This document shows, piece by piece, positions 1-11,884 of a stretch of 64,000 nt of DNA. The stretch lies in contig CM053802.1 in NCBI GenBank assembly GCA_028671895.1, positions 18,669,631-18,733,630 on the forward strand, given 5' to 3'. The stretch comes from Oenanthe sinensis (taxonomy: Eukaryota; Streptophyta; Magnoliopsida; Apiales; Apiaceae). Positions within the stretch are counted from its first letter, which is position 1. Every line of letters starts with the position of its first letter. The notes beneath the pieces are model-generated. The model worked only from the letters and a program-made list of their open reading frames with translations, searched no databases and was not told the DNA's origin. The position numbers were made by a program, and so were the translations under genes.

Positions 1-1552
1 CAATATTTTGTCTAGTGTTTATGGGTCTATAGATTGATGCTTAATTACACTCAAGATGTATGTTGATTTGTCCAACTGAACTTTTCTTTTTTATGTTTCT
101 TTGTTCTATGTTGTCTTTTTAATGTATGTGACCTGACTTGTATTATTTTATGTTGCCATTTCTCTTATTTCTGGTTTCTGGTCTGGGCTTAGGATAGTTT
201 CACAATGTACTTGTATATTAATAGTGGCTGCACTTTGATGTTTATGTTGACGAATTTTTTAGTTTTTTCGTGGTTTTAATGAAAACCAATGTTAAAAGCA
301 GTGTCTTCGAATATGTGCAATCAGTTTATTAGATAGCTAGGCTGCTGTTGTACATAATATTTCTTGTGCATCTTTATTTATTGTTGTTTTCTATACATGA
401 CTTGGGCAAGTGAATATACTCTCTGCTGGGTGATAGATGGCCTGTATAGTTGAAATTATTGGTGCCATATACTGGATTAAATACAGGCACACTAAATTCA
501 AGCGATCTACTGGTTGTAGACTATAACATAGTTTCAAATGGTTTTAATTAGAAATTTCTGTCTATCTGGTCATATGTTTTAAGTGGACCTTATTGAGATG
601 TTAGAATTACTAGATGTTTCCAGTTGATAATATTGCATTAGAATATTCCAACAGACCACTAGCTAGATTGAACCATGTAAGATGATAAACAACAATCTGA
701 GATTAATTGGTACTCGGAGATACCTCTCCTCTCTCCCCTAAAAAGCAAATATAAAAGGACTGTCTGCTCTCTGTACAACAGAATAATTGATCAGAGGAAA
801 ATCCTAGTTAGATTGTTGCATTTCTGTTGTATCTGAATAATAAATTACATCCTTTGGCTTCTAATTTCTATTGTACATATATATATGCTCATCTTCTGAA
901 GTATACGTTTTTTAGTCAATTACGTGACGGGAAGTAGTAATATGTATACTTGCACTTGACATGTTCCCGGTCCTATTCATGTCTGTGCTGTATATGTCAT
1001 GTTGTTTTGAATATCTATTGATGTGGTTTATATGCCCTCCACCTTTTGTCAGATATTTTTGCATAGTAGTTACATTTATCATCTTTCATATATATTAATT
1101 AAATACTGTGAGCTGATATGTGCACACCTTATATTGATAGGTGCCTACGTTTTATAGAATTTGAGACTAAATATCCTTACCTATCAAATGCTATTAACTT
1201 TATTTAATTTATTTGAAGGGATAATTTGCTCTCAATGTCAACAAAGGGTGTGCACCTTGTATGCCAATATGTTACTACATTTTATTTTAACTTGGAAAAT
1301 TAAACGAATGATATATGATTACATATTCTGAATTTTAATTAATGTGCTTCATATGTCCTCTACTTAATGTGCTTCATATGTCCTCTACTTATTATATAGA
1401 TACTTTATCATAGTAGTTACATTTATTGCTGCTATATCTGATGGAATATAATGTACACGAACATATTGCTACATTTTATTTGAACTCAGAAAATTAAACG
1501 AATGATATAGATTTCTGTTTATTTTAATGTGTGATACTTTGTACGTAAACAG
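1..1552 (+). other. Intron upstream of the ULT 3' exons
   Basis: No coding exon is recognisable here. The stretch ends in a clear 3' splice site, ag at 1551-1552, so it is read as intron of the ULT gene, with the 5' exon(s) left of the window. It is AT-rich. It contains a perfect 25-bp tandem duplication (1341-1390) and a longer diverged internal repeat: the segments around 1021-1320 and 1341-1510 share phrases such as catagtagttacattta and aaattaaacgaatgatat. Confidence 0.7.
1341..1390. repeat. Perfect 25-bp tandem duplication in ULT intron
   Basis: Two identical 25-base units (1341-1365 and 1366-1390), each beginning aatgtgcttcatatg and ending cctctactt, lie head to tail inside the intron. 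They sit in a larger, more diverged duplicated region, so the intron seems to have grown by repeated local duplication. Confidence 0.9.
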
Positions 1553-2675
1553 ACAAATTAACCCCAGCTGCATTTGAAAAACATTCTGGAAGAGAAACTG
1601 CCAGAAAGTGGAAGAATAATGTTTGGGTCATATCTAATGGCGAGAAGGTTCCATTGGCAAAGACAGTACTGCTGAAGTACTACAATCAAACAACTAAACA
1701 TGGCAGTGGACGATCTCAAAACATTCGAGGCCATCGTGATGAGTTTGTTCCTTGTACTCAGTGTGGCAAGATGCGAAGGTTTCGACTCCGCGACAAAGAA
1801 GAATGTCGAGTTTACCATGATGCTTTGGGAGATGCAAATTGGAAATGTTCTGATACACCATACGAGAGGTATACACTAATTGTGCACATTTTAGTGTTAA
1901 GTAATATATAATATCACATGGTACTACCAAACCTTTCTAGAGCAATGAAGGAAATTAGCGAGACATACCCTCGCTTGTCTATAGTAATTTTTTTTTTTTT
2001 ACTTTTACTAAATTCAATGACTTTTTCAATCCATTGTCTGCTATTCTTTAGACAAGTAGATCACTCGTTTTTAAATTGTAGTTAGGTTGTGATAATGTTT
2101 GGCTAATTTGTTACTCTGTAGAAATGATAATAATATTAGCAGCTGATGACTTTAGCATTATCTGTTTTCTTGGCTTATATCGTCAATGTGATCAGGGTGT
2201 GGTGTGAGGCATCTTTCTGTCTAGATTATTAAAGCTAACAAAGTTAGAAAAATAACATAGCAGTAGTCTTACCTGAATTTTACTCAATAATCACACTTAA
2301 AATATTTCTGGTTGAGGTTCAACTTTGGCAGGTCACTTGTTATCACTTGAAGTATTTCCAGTTAAATTTTACGTGAAATTCTTAAATTATTAGTATTACA
2401 ATTTTCTGTAGCACATATATTTTTGCTGAATTTAAATGACTTTTCTGTTACTTGTAGATTGTTCTGATATAATAATATTTGTCTTTCCCAGGGTGACATG
2501 TGGAGATGAAGACGAACGAGCTAGTCGAAGAATTTACCGAGGATGTTCCCGTTCTCAAACATGCAGAGGCTGTACATCCTGTGTATGCTTTGGATGCGAA
2601 ACTTGTCGTTTTTCAGATTGTAGCTGCCAGACGTGCAACGATTTTACTAAGAATGCTAAAAAACAAAGTAACTGA
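1553..2675 (+). CDS. ULT1: ULTRAPETALA-type SAND-domain regulator, last two exons
   Basis: This is the 3' part of an ULTRAPETALA gene, a plant-specific nuclear trithorax-group-like regulator that restrains shoot and floral meristem size and counters Polycomb silencing (family knowledge). Exon 1553-1868 starts after a cag acceptor in phase 1 and encodes the end of the SAND-like region (TPAAFEKHSGRETARKW, then LAKTVLLKYYN) and the first Cys residues (CTQCGKMRRFRLR). The donor is gtatac at 1869. Exon 2492-2675 starts after tttcccag and encodes the Cys-rich B-box-like end (CTSCVCFGC, CSCQTC), with a TGA stop at 2673-2675. The splice restores an Arg codon. Residues match the family to the C-terminus. 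The start and the 5' exon are outside the window. ULT1 versus ULT2 cannot be decided here. No lesion is visible. Confidence 0.93.
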
Positions 2676-3595
2676 TCAAGTCCTGGACATGACATACTAA
2701 TTTGAGCTGCTGGTCTGTTCTTCCTTGTATTAGGTTCTCTTGAAACGAAAGCTTTTGACTATTTTATCATTTCCTTCTGTTCAATAATTGGTACTGTATA
2801 AACCAGTGTCTTTGTTGACGTAATCGGTTTATAACTTGCAGTTTAACTGCTATATACTCCTCCTTAGTATTCTATCTTATGCTCGAGTCTTGATATATAA
2901 GATGATCTAGTTAACCTTGGTTGGATTAATTGGATACAGAGTGTTTATATCAAATATAGAAAGAGTACCTGAAATACCATATAGAAGTACACATGTAAAC
3001 ATCATTTGAAATTCATTTTATATTCCCAAACACGTTCTGAATACTTATCCTACTTGAATAAATGTGTTTCTGGTATTCATCTAACTTGAGCCCCTCTCGA
3101 CTTCAAGAATGTAAGAAAGAGTACTATCCCCCATAAAACTTTTGTATGAAAGTATAGAAACAATTGGAAGCAAAAGTAAAATAAAATATTCTACTTGATA
3201 GTAGAGTACATGATTAGAACACTGAAAAGTGTGCAGATATTGGAATAAACTTAAAATATTGTATGAGAATTTTAGGGATATCATAAGAAAATACATTTAA
3301 GGACTTTCTTAGTGCATCTCCTAGACTAGAGACCTCTTAATTAAATTATCTGTGAGACATTAGAAAATATCTAAAAATTGAGGTACTTCGATCATTTTTT
3401 CCCTTAGCAAAAAATTTAAATAATTATATTTAATCATATTTATTGACTCCATAAATCTCTCATGTATAATTTACATAATTATAATTATAGATAACTACAT
3501 ATACTTTCTCTTAACTAAAATTTTACATAATCATTATAACTAACCATTTTAACTAACAATTTTGTATATTATAAATTTGAATATATATATATATA
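2676..3595. other. ULT 3' UTR and AT-rich intergenic DNA
   Basis: The first 200-300 bases after the ULT stop are presumably 3' UTR, but no single poly(A) signal can be fixed. Beyond that the DNA is AT-rich and non-coding. The piece about 3190-3300 matches the right flank of the CACTA block (about 51725-52080). The match stops abruptly near 3300, where an insertion seems to begin. Confidence 0.6.
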
Positions 3596-5318
3596 GGTAC
3601 TTTTATCAGCCGTTGATTTTTAATTGATCTGATGGCTCATATTGAGTGAATTTCATTCAATTATACTTAATTTCAATTACTTGCATGACAATAAATGCAG
3701 ATGAGTTCTTAATATAGTTAACATATATAAATTATTTAAATCAAGTAAGTACAAAATCTCATATATTTTCATATCATCTCTCTCATATCTTTGTTAAGAT
3801 TCTAATAAATATCTTTTTAAATTCTATGAGGTGTTCAACCATATTCAATTTTATAATAATTATTCTAATAATTATTAAAATTTAAATTCTATTGAAATAT
3901 GTTAAAATTATTGAGATTACAATAACTCATGCACTAAGTATATTCTACATATAATTTTATTATTAATATTAGATTAGAATTCTACTTTTGTTAAAAAAAT
4001 TATTTAGATTTAACTAAGTATTATACTAATTATTCTAGAAAACCACATATCATCATCATTTGTCTCTCATTCAAATTATACATCACTGAATATATTTCAA
4101 GGGATTTTAAATTAAAGTATTTAACTCAATTCACTGTATGTATGTGTCATTATCACTATATGTAAAAAGATGTTATGTTGATATTTAAGAACAAGATTTG
4201 GTTCGATTAATTTATGTTAAAGGGTTTGATGTTGGGGGTGTCTGTGAGGAGAGAGTGTGAGAACCCAGTTAATTTGATTGGTGTATCACTAATGTATGTT
4301 AATTGTGTGACCACGAGCAAATAATATATATTAAAATACGCACGGTCTGCATGCGAATAAGATGTATAAAAACAACACATATTCCCGACAAGTGATATAT
4401 AGAGCACTTAGATTTATTAAATTGTGATATTAGGGACATTTTCTCACTAAGTATTCTAATAAAATTCTATTAAATATTCTAGTAAGTATTATATAAAATT
4501 CTACCAAGTATTCTAGTAAATTTTTACAAAATTCTACTAAGTATTCTAATAAAATTCTATTAAATATTATAATAAGTATTCTATTAAATATTTTAATAAT
4601 TTTTTATAAAATTCTACTAAGTATTCTAATAAAATTCTATTAAATATTATAGTAAGTATTCTATTAAATATTTTAATAATTTTTTATAAAATTCTACTAA
4701 GTATTCTAATAAAATTCTATTAACTATTCTAGTACGTATTCTAGTAAATCTCTATTAAATATTCTAGTAAGTATTTTAATAAAATTCTATTAAATATTCC
4801 AGTAAGTATTCTATAAAATTCTGATAAGTATTCTTATAAAATTCTATTAAACATTCTACTAGTAAATCTCTATTAAATATTCTAGTAAGTATTCTATTTA
4901 ATATTTTATAAAATTCTACTAAGTATTCTAATAAAATCCTATTAAATATTCTAGTAAGTATTTTATAAAATTCTATTAAATGAAATAGTTAGTTGAATAG
5001 TTGTTGGAATCTTAATTTAAAAAATATTAAATCTTAATTTAAATTATTCAATTAAATATCTAATAGAATAGTTAGTAGAATCTTAATATATGAATATGTT
5101 GATGATATATATTGATTGTATTTGGTCAAATTGAGTGCATTTAGTGATTGCATCTATTATTTCACGAGTAATAAATTAGAATATTAGTTTCCTTTTATTA
5201 TTTTAACTTGTCATTATTGCCAGTATTTCTATATAATACTAATTATATATACAATAGGATGATCAACGGTAGAGATGGTGGTTTCTAAGTTTTCTCCATA
5301 AAAAATTTTCCCTGGATC

Positions 5319-5325
<7 letters not shown>
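3596..5325. mobile_element. Possible (TA)n-bounded non-autonomous element
   Basis: The segment lies between a short (TA)n run (3580-3595) and a longer one (5326-5361). Both outer ends read inward as tataggta- or tatagggta-like sequence. Both subterminal regions carry a ccgttgat motif in opposite orientation (about 3609-3616 at the left, its complement near 5261-5268 at the right). It has no coding capacity. Comparison with the related right flank suggests extra DNA between about 3300 and 5370. The class is uncertain: it could be a TIR element that targets TA runs, or simply microsatellite-rich spacer. Confidence 0.35.
4430..4980. repeat. AT-rich minisatellite
   Basis: A degenerate tandem array built from phrases such as attctaataaaattctatt and aaatattctagtaagtatt. 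The units are variable, roughly 40-60 bases, and repeated about ten times. There is no coding potential. It lies inside the (TA)n-bounded segment. Confidence 0.8.

Positions 5326-5361
<36 letters not shown>
5326..5361. repeat. (TA)n microsatellite
   Basis: About 36 bases of uninterrupted TA dinucleotide directly after ggatccctaccc. Confidence 0.95.
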
Positions 5362-5368
<7 letters not shown>

Positions 5369-5370
5369 AT

Positions 5371-6015
5371 AAGATAAGTCAAAAAAGTAAGTAATCTATT
5401 GTTATTTGTTAAATTTATTTCACAACTTGTGCAAATGTGGAACAATGATTTTCAATTATTAATCAAAATTTCATAAGATCCTTTATTTGTAAAAATATGT
5501 AAAAAAAAATAAACTGTTAATCAAGTTAATATGATTCTCAATTGTCAAAATATATAAATTTGAGTGGAATGGGGGTTGTATTAGACAAATCTTATCGTAT
5601 TTTATGAAGTACAAAAATTTATTGAAAAAAATATTTATAAATTAGTGCAATAGAATTTTATAATCCAGCTAACTTATTTTTAAAAGAAAAATAGCGAATA
5701 GGTTTTTTTTAGTAAGTAGGCTTAGAGGGAGGACAGACTTTTTAGCATTTAAGCTATCCAATAGACGAATGATAGGATTAAAGTATACAAAAATCAAACT
5801 TTAAAAGATGAGGAAAATGTTACTTATACATCAATATTTTTATTTTGAATATATATATAATTATGTCATCTCTTAATAAATCGGAGATATTCCATTTTAA
5901 TATAAATTCTTTTAGAAATTAGAAAACGATTTTGTAAATAATATTTTCCAAAGTTAATCATATTTTTTTTAATTCCAAAGGTAAATGTGTATAAATGAAG
6001 ATAGAGTATTTCCAA
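5371..6015. repeat. Left arm of a diverged direct repeat flanking the CACTA block
   Basis: This stretch aligns by eye in the same orientation with about 52085-52515. Shared phrases include ttgttaatcaagttaatatgatt, read with small differences in both, then aaatttgagtggaatgg, then gtgaagtac or atgaagtac, and finally tataaatgaagata. The left copy also has a partner for 3190-3300 upstream of the 3301-5370 insertion. Divergence is substantial, so the duplication is old. Confidence 0.7.
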
Positions 6016-6546
6016 GCCCAATCCCAATCCCTATATTAGTTCCTTAAAATATAGTAAAAATAACGATTCCCTAGAATGTAGGTAATCAAATTATTCCAAC
6101 AGTATTCCTATATTGGTCCCTGTATTTTAAAAATAATATTTAATTAGTATTTTGAAATTTTTTTAACTCTAATAAATAGTACATAAAATGTGCTAGAAAA
6201 CAGCACATATTTTTTTTATTTTCACTAATAGGTAAGGATTGACAAAATTGGAATTTATCAATAAATAATTATTTTTCTTTAAAAAAATACAATTCATTTA
6301 CACTTTAATTTTTATTTTAAGATATTTAAATCCAATTTGGTCATTAAAATATTAATTAAAATTCATAAAAGTTTGAATTAAAAAGAAGAGAGATATGAAG
6401 AAGAAAAAAAAGAGGGAGACCGGATTGAGAAACGAGGCGGAAGGATATAGAGATTTTCTCTCACTTAAAAATTTTTAAATAAAAAAATAATAATTAAAGT
6501 GAGTATTTTTAAATGAAACCCTTATTTCTATTCACATGGATGTTTT
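6016..6546. other. AT-rich flank of CACTA-1
   Basis: Non-coding AT-rich sequence with a purine-rich stretch near 6380-6430. The last three bases before the CACTA terminus are ttt. The bases after the far terminus at 51547 are att, so a 3-bp target duplication spanning the whole block is not exact. Confidence 0.6.
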
Positions 6547-7110
6547 CACTACCAGGAAAACGGTTAAAACCGACCGCCCAAATTATCGGTTATAATCAGT
6601 CGGTTATGACTGATTTTGGTCGGTTTAAAGGTTAAAACCGACTGACGGGCTCGGTCGGTTTAAACCTAGTCGGTTATGACATTTGATCCATTTTAATGGT
6701 CAAAATCGACCACGAAATCGGTCAATTATATACCTTCAATTTTTGTTAGAATTGGTCCCACAAATGCCACCTGTCTACCACGTGTATCATTAAATCGATC
6801 GAGTCTCGGCCGATTATAGGTGGGTCAAAACCGAACGACGATGCAGTCGGTTATAATGTAAGGTGTACCATTAAAATCGACCGATGTGCACATCGGTCGG
6901 CTTTGTAGCAGACTGGTTTCTAAAATTTTTGGAAAAGACATAACCGACCGCATTAAATCGACCGAATATAGTAAGAAATTGGTCGGTTTTAGCATGAGTC
7001 CGGTCGGTTATGACAGGTGTCGGTCGGTTTTACTGGGTTTATGAATGGTAAAAAACGGTCGGTTATATGCTTTATCGCTCGATTTTACTGGGTTTCTAGT
7101 AAAAAAAACC
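6547..7110. repeat. Left terminal and subterminal repeat block of CACTA-1
   Basis: About twenty copies of the core gtcggtt or its complement aaccgac, in both orientations, follow the CACTA terminus. In En/Spm elements such arrays are TNPA binding sites (family knowledge). The part 6880-7110 has the same order of landmarks (tttgtagcag, cataaccg, ggtcggttttactggg, run of a) as 21395-21620 of CACTA-2. Confidence 0.85.
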
Positions 7111-7384
7111 AGATTCTTTCTGCAGTTTCAGCAGTCCACTTATTAATAAACATTACCAATCACCAACAATTTTAATATCAAACATTATAATAACAATAAT
7201 CATTTATACACAGAAATTAAATAAACAACATTAAATACTTTTGATTTCATCCCAAAATTAAAACATCCCAACATTCATAACATCAAACAAATTAACATAA
7301 CATTCCAAATTAATTTACATAACATCCCAATATTTCCATAACATCCCAAAATTGTCATAACATCCCAAAATTAATAATAAAATA

Positions 7385-10120
7385 CTAGAGTCCGTCCTCA
7401 TCGGACAAAGAAACACTAGTGTCCGTCCTTATCTCCTCATCTTCATCCCCTTCACTTTCGGCATTGTCATCACCTTGGCCGTCATCGCCTTCCCCATTGG
7501 CATCGCCTTGGCCATCTTCCGTCAACTCATCATCATCCGTATAATCCTTTTCCTCGACATTGCGTTCATTTTCCTACACACATTTAAAAATCAATTAGAA
7601 GCAATAACGAAAGAGTTATATAGGTTAATTAATATCAACTAAAGAGTTATATAGGTTAATATTACCTCACACATACATGCCACTTGTGCCTCACTTTTTT
7701 GGAGAATATCTTCAACCAAAGTAATTACAATGTGTACCATTTCTCCGAATATTAAATTATTCCATTGAATTCTTCTACTTTGGTCGGCAGATGGATCAGG
7801 GGCCTCAAGTGTCGTCCGTGCAAAGTTAGTTATCTCTTCATCCGATAATTACTGAGAAAATTGTGTAGGATTAGCACGAACCTCATTGAGCACGTTCCAG
7901 ACCACCGAGTAGTAGACATTGTCGGGGAGGACGGGTTGTTGTCGTGTAGCGGATGAAGAAGAGGATCCGGCTTCGCCTCGATGAGCATCCATATAGCGTG
8001 TAGCAAGTGTATGTACAATATCACTAGGTCGAGCATTGGAGTACCCGACAAGATAATTCTTCTTTGGTTTTTCACCTTCGGGTACCCCAGTTGCTTACAT
8101 CCACCATTTCAATGGCTCATCTCGATCACCCCTTTGTGTCACTGATACCGGCATCTTCTCCAATATATCAGCATATCGTTCCTACACATAAATAAATCAA
8201 ATGCAATAAGAACATTTATAACCTTAATACATATATACTCAAAACAAATTAGATAGACAAAGGAGTACCACAATTTGCTTTGCCGCCGGAGTGGTATACA
8301 CGGGGTGATCCGGATCGAAGCCAACCCTAGTATGAGTTTCATTCTACACCTCAAGATGACTAGTTCTTTCGAGATTTCTTTCTCATTAATTGTCACTTAC
8401 TCTAAACTCATCAACCCGTTCACTCAACCATTTGGGATGATGATAATCAATATCACTGAAGGTGTATTGGCCAATGAGCAACATTTCCCGAATCATCGCT
8501 AGCAAAGTCTTTTTAGCTTCATTATTTTCAATACTACATATATTTACAACATATATAATTAGACTTACTAAAAAGAAACATACTAACACAAATAAATCAA
8601 ACTGAAAAGAAAATTTTGACTACGCTAAATGTAATATACCTAGATAAACATGGTAAAACACAATTAAATAAACTCAAAAGACAACTTAATTAGACTTACT
8701 AAAAAGAAACATACTAACACAAATAAATCAAACTAAAAAGAAAAATTTGACTATGCTAAATGTAATATACCTAGATAAACATGGTAAAACATAATTAAAC
8801 AAATTCAAAAGACAACTTAATTAGACTTACCGTCCACCGGAGATATTCATGCATTTTGATCATCTTGGAATCTTATCTTCAAACTTTTCGGATGAATGCG
8901 TGCGCGGTATCCTCACATGCCTTTTCTCACCACCCTCCATGTCGTTCATATTTTGATCCATATCGGTATTCGACTCAGTAGATTCGTCAATCAATCCCAA
9001 AATACTCTCCACCGGTTGCTTTCCCTTTCCCTTTGTGTCTTTACCATTCGTCGTCTCTTTCTCATTCCCCTTGCCTTTACTCTTCTCGCTCTCATTTGCC
9101 TTACCTTTCCCCTTACTCTTTTTCACCGTTTTCTTACCCTTGCCCTTATCGGTTTCCATGCCCTTCCCTTTCTTAGCCATCATGGCCACAACAATGATCC
9201 CAAGAATAATGATCCACCAAATGAGCCCCTAAAAATAAACCAAAAATTTTACAAGTTAGTGTAAAATCATACCCTCATAAAATCACAAGTCAAAAGCCAA
9301 TTGTAAGCACATTGATATTCTACTCAAAAGAAAGTTTAACCCTCATAGAAATTTAACACACAATTGTAAGGACATTGACAATTGTACCATCTACCCTCAT
9401 GAAAATGCATTTTTATTAACCAATCAACTTCGATGTCAACTTCAAATCTAAACACTAAACCATTACACAACCAAAATGAAGAATATTAAACCATTCAAGA
9501 ATATTAAAATTACATGTACAAAAACATAACCAAAATCAAAAATATTTTCAAGTGTGTATAGCAAATAAAGTGCACTATCATTTATTTATTTATGCTAGAA
9601 TGAAACATAAACAAATAAAGTAAAATAAAGGAAGTAAAATAAAGCAAAAACTCATAACCGACTAACATGTACGTGCATGGAAATATATGACAAACCCATT
9701 GCAAATCCATTAACCCATTACAAACTCATTGACCCAATGCAAATCCAAAAAATCAAAACATATATTCTTAATTAAAACCCTAAAACCCTATGTACATATT
9801 AAAATCAGAACATATAAAGTTTTTTTAGAGCCCATTACAACCAAGAATATGATTAACACCAAGAATGATTAAAACCCTAAATATGAACATATAAAGTTCA
9901 TTAAATCTCTAAACCAAGAACACATGAGCATATAAAGTTCATTAAATCAATAAAACAAAGAATCAAGTGTATATATATAAAGTATATAGAGCAAAGAAAG
10001 TGAATCAAAAGTTGAAAAATTACCATATTTGATGAAGAATCGATAATGGCACTGTTTCTTGTTTGGAATCGAGTGTTAGAATTTCGTTTATCTTGGAATC
10101 GAGTGTTTTTCACCATTGCT
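7385..10120 (-). pseudogene. TNPA-like accessory gene of CACTA-1, decayed
   Basis: Exons on the - strand are supported by splice sites. A short first exon from an ATG near 10120 ends in the donor gtaatt near 10023. A Lys/Gly-rich exon starts after tttatttttag near 9230 (repeats of KGKGK, ending about 8850). Further exons lie at about 8562-8405, 8338-8275, 8182-7667 (with EKMPVSVTQRGDRDEPLKWW and later NYLVGYSNARPSDIV) and 7576-7385, an Asp/Glu-rich tail ending ...SDEDGL and stop. This pattern fits the second, TNPA/Transposase_24-like gene of CACTA elements, whose product binds subterminal repeats. Two in-frame stops (after KWWM and after NPTQFSQ) and a frame conflict at the end of the Lys-rich exon break it. 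The family assignment rests on position and exon style more than on a diagnostic motif. Confidence 0.6.
9240..10020 (-). other. Intron and leader region of the TNPA-like gene
   Basis: AT-rich sequence without coding signal, between a probable acceptor (tttatttttag, read on the - strand near 9232) and a donor near 10023. It holds an interstitial aaaccctaaaaccctat near 9776-9791 that is too short to be telomeric. Confidence 0.5.
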
Positions 10121-10204
10121 TCGTTTAGCTTAGAGAGAAAAAGTATATTTTGTCTGTTATGAGAAGATAAAAAAGGGAATACGAACTGTCTATTTCGTAT
10201 ATAT

Positions 10205-10395
10205 ACAAAGCACCTAATATCGACCGACGGTCGGTCGATTTTATCATTGAACTCTGTGTACATGCATAAAACGACGTCGTTGTATTAAGGCGGGGTTTCT
10301 AATTTGTAACGAATTTTTTTAATTTTCCGCCAAAATATAAAATCGACCGACCATATATGAATACGGTCAATTTTACAGGGTTTTTAAAACCTAGT
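10205..10395. repeat. Right subterminal repeats of CACTA-1
   Basis: Motifs cgaccgacggtcggtcgat (about 10215-10233) and aaaatcgaccgacc (about 10339-10352), followed by acggtcaattttacaggg, mirror the layout of the far right end of CACTA-2 (51235-51547). The block ends ...aaaacctag at the exact insertion point of element C. Confidence 0.75.
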
Positions 10396-11870
10396 TGTTG
10401 GTCCCTGATATTGTAGAAGGGGGGTTGAATACAATATCTGAAAATTAATCGCGGAATAATTTGGATTAAAAATATTATTTTAATTATTCGCGAAATATTA
10501 ATTAGAATGAAATACTGTTCAAGTGAAAGATATAATTTTAACTTGATTAGTATTACAAAATTAATATTTAGAAAACTGTTATATAATTGATAAAAAGTCT
10601 AGAACGAATTCGACATGAAGTGTTCGTGTTTAATCAATTATATTCAAACTCAGCACAGAAATCTGTGAATATTACAATGCAGATAAATTACTGAATTTGA
10701 TCTGATTTTCTTAACTTCTAACAACTGAACTCTTGAAAAAGTGAAGGCTGATTCTCATATTTATAGAGAATGAAAAAGGCTGCTATGACCTTTTTCAGTA
10801 TGACTTAATTTCAAGAAAATAAGTCTGTATGACTTATTTTAACCCTTGTATGACATTTAAGAACTGGGTATGACTTCTGAATGGTCGGTATGACTTACTG
10901 AATCTCGGTATGACTTATTTAAAGTCATATTCAGATTTTATCTAATTAAAATAAATCGGTATGACTTATTTTAATTAAACAAAATAGGTTCAGTATGACC
11001 TTTTGAGCACAGAAATCTCGGTATGACTTATCCACTGAGCTCGGTATGACTTATCAGTCGGCTGTTCCGGTATGACTTTTCTTTAACAGCTTCGGTATGA
11101 CTTATCAGTCGGCTGCTCCGGTATGACTTTTCTTTAACAGCTTCGGTATGACTTTTATTAATATAATTCGGTATGACTTATTAATAAACAGTCGGTATGA
11201 CTTATTTATTAGTCATTTGAATTATATTAAAAGTCATATTAAGTCATATCTTTTATAATAAATTAATTCTACTTAAATTAATTAGTTAATTTACAAATTA
11301 AATTAAATTCAACTTGAATTAATTTAATTAGATAAATTAAATAATCAATTAACATTTGATAGTAGAATTAAAATACTATTTCGTCTTGTATTACCGTGCT
11401 ATCAGTCTTGAAGTCTTCCAGTCTTCGTTGTGTCTTTTGTCATAAAACCACTTGAGCTAGATGATGAATATTTATTATTTTAGTTGACACACAAATGTAC
11501 TGTCTGGTTCATTTATGTCATACTATAATAAATATTCTTCATCTTTAACATTAAGCTGTGGTCTTCTGTTCTTCTTCTACTTCACTGTCTTCATTCTTCT
11601 TCTGGAATCTTCTGTAGTAGCCACTTAGAATCTTCTGAATCTTCTGAACAACTGCTTCTCTATTTTTCTCCGACGCTTGAACATATAAATGAACTTCTTC
11701 CGGTGTAGAGTAGCAACTTCATTATAATTCTTCTGACAAGTTGATTCTTTGTGTCTAGTTGACATTCTTCGATTTGATTCCATCCTCAGAATTTATTACT
11801 TACTTTAATTTCTTACATGAGTTGAGTTGTCATCTACTAATTACAAATAGGCCTTGACATATGCCTTTCA
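10396..11870 (-). repeat. 3' LTR of element C
   Basis: 1475 bp, practically identical to 19332-20806. It contains about sixteen copies of a cggtatgacttat-like motif between 10797 and 11225, a TATA element (tatttata on the + strand) at 10758-10765, and the agaaggggggttgaat signature close to its outer end. Confidence 0.97.
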
Positions 11871-11884
11871 ATCTCCCCCTATTT
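11871..11884 (-). other. Polypurine tract of element C
   Basis: Read on the - strand the bases are AAATAGGGGGAGAT immediately before the 3' LTR. The same tract precedes the 3' LTRs of A and B. It primes plus-strand DNA synthesis in LTR retrotransposons. Confidence 0.9.

Noticed and set aside
3081..4407. Short - strand open frames in the left flank
   Set aside because: AT-rich chance frames without family signature or splice context.
8896..9264. 122-codon + strand open frame
   Set aside because: Antisense shadow of the Lys/Gly-rich exon. Its Leu/Phe-rich composition is what the complement of AAG/GGG codons gives.
9776..9791. Interstitial telomere repeat
   Set aside because: Only about two aaaccct units in AT-rich DNA, no longer than expected by chance.
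9901..10263. 120-codon open frame on the - strand as a separate gene
   Set aside because: It crosses the probable leader, first exon and donor site of the TNPA-like gene. The splice signals explain the region better.
10797..11225. Regularly recurring short motif could suggest a CRISPR-like or satellite array
   Set aside because: It lies in an LTR of a plant retrotransposon, spacing is irregular, there are no spacers of constant length, and the same array is in both LTRs.
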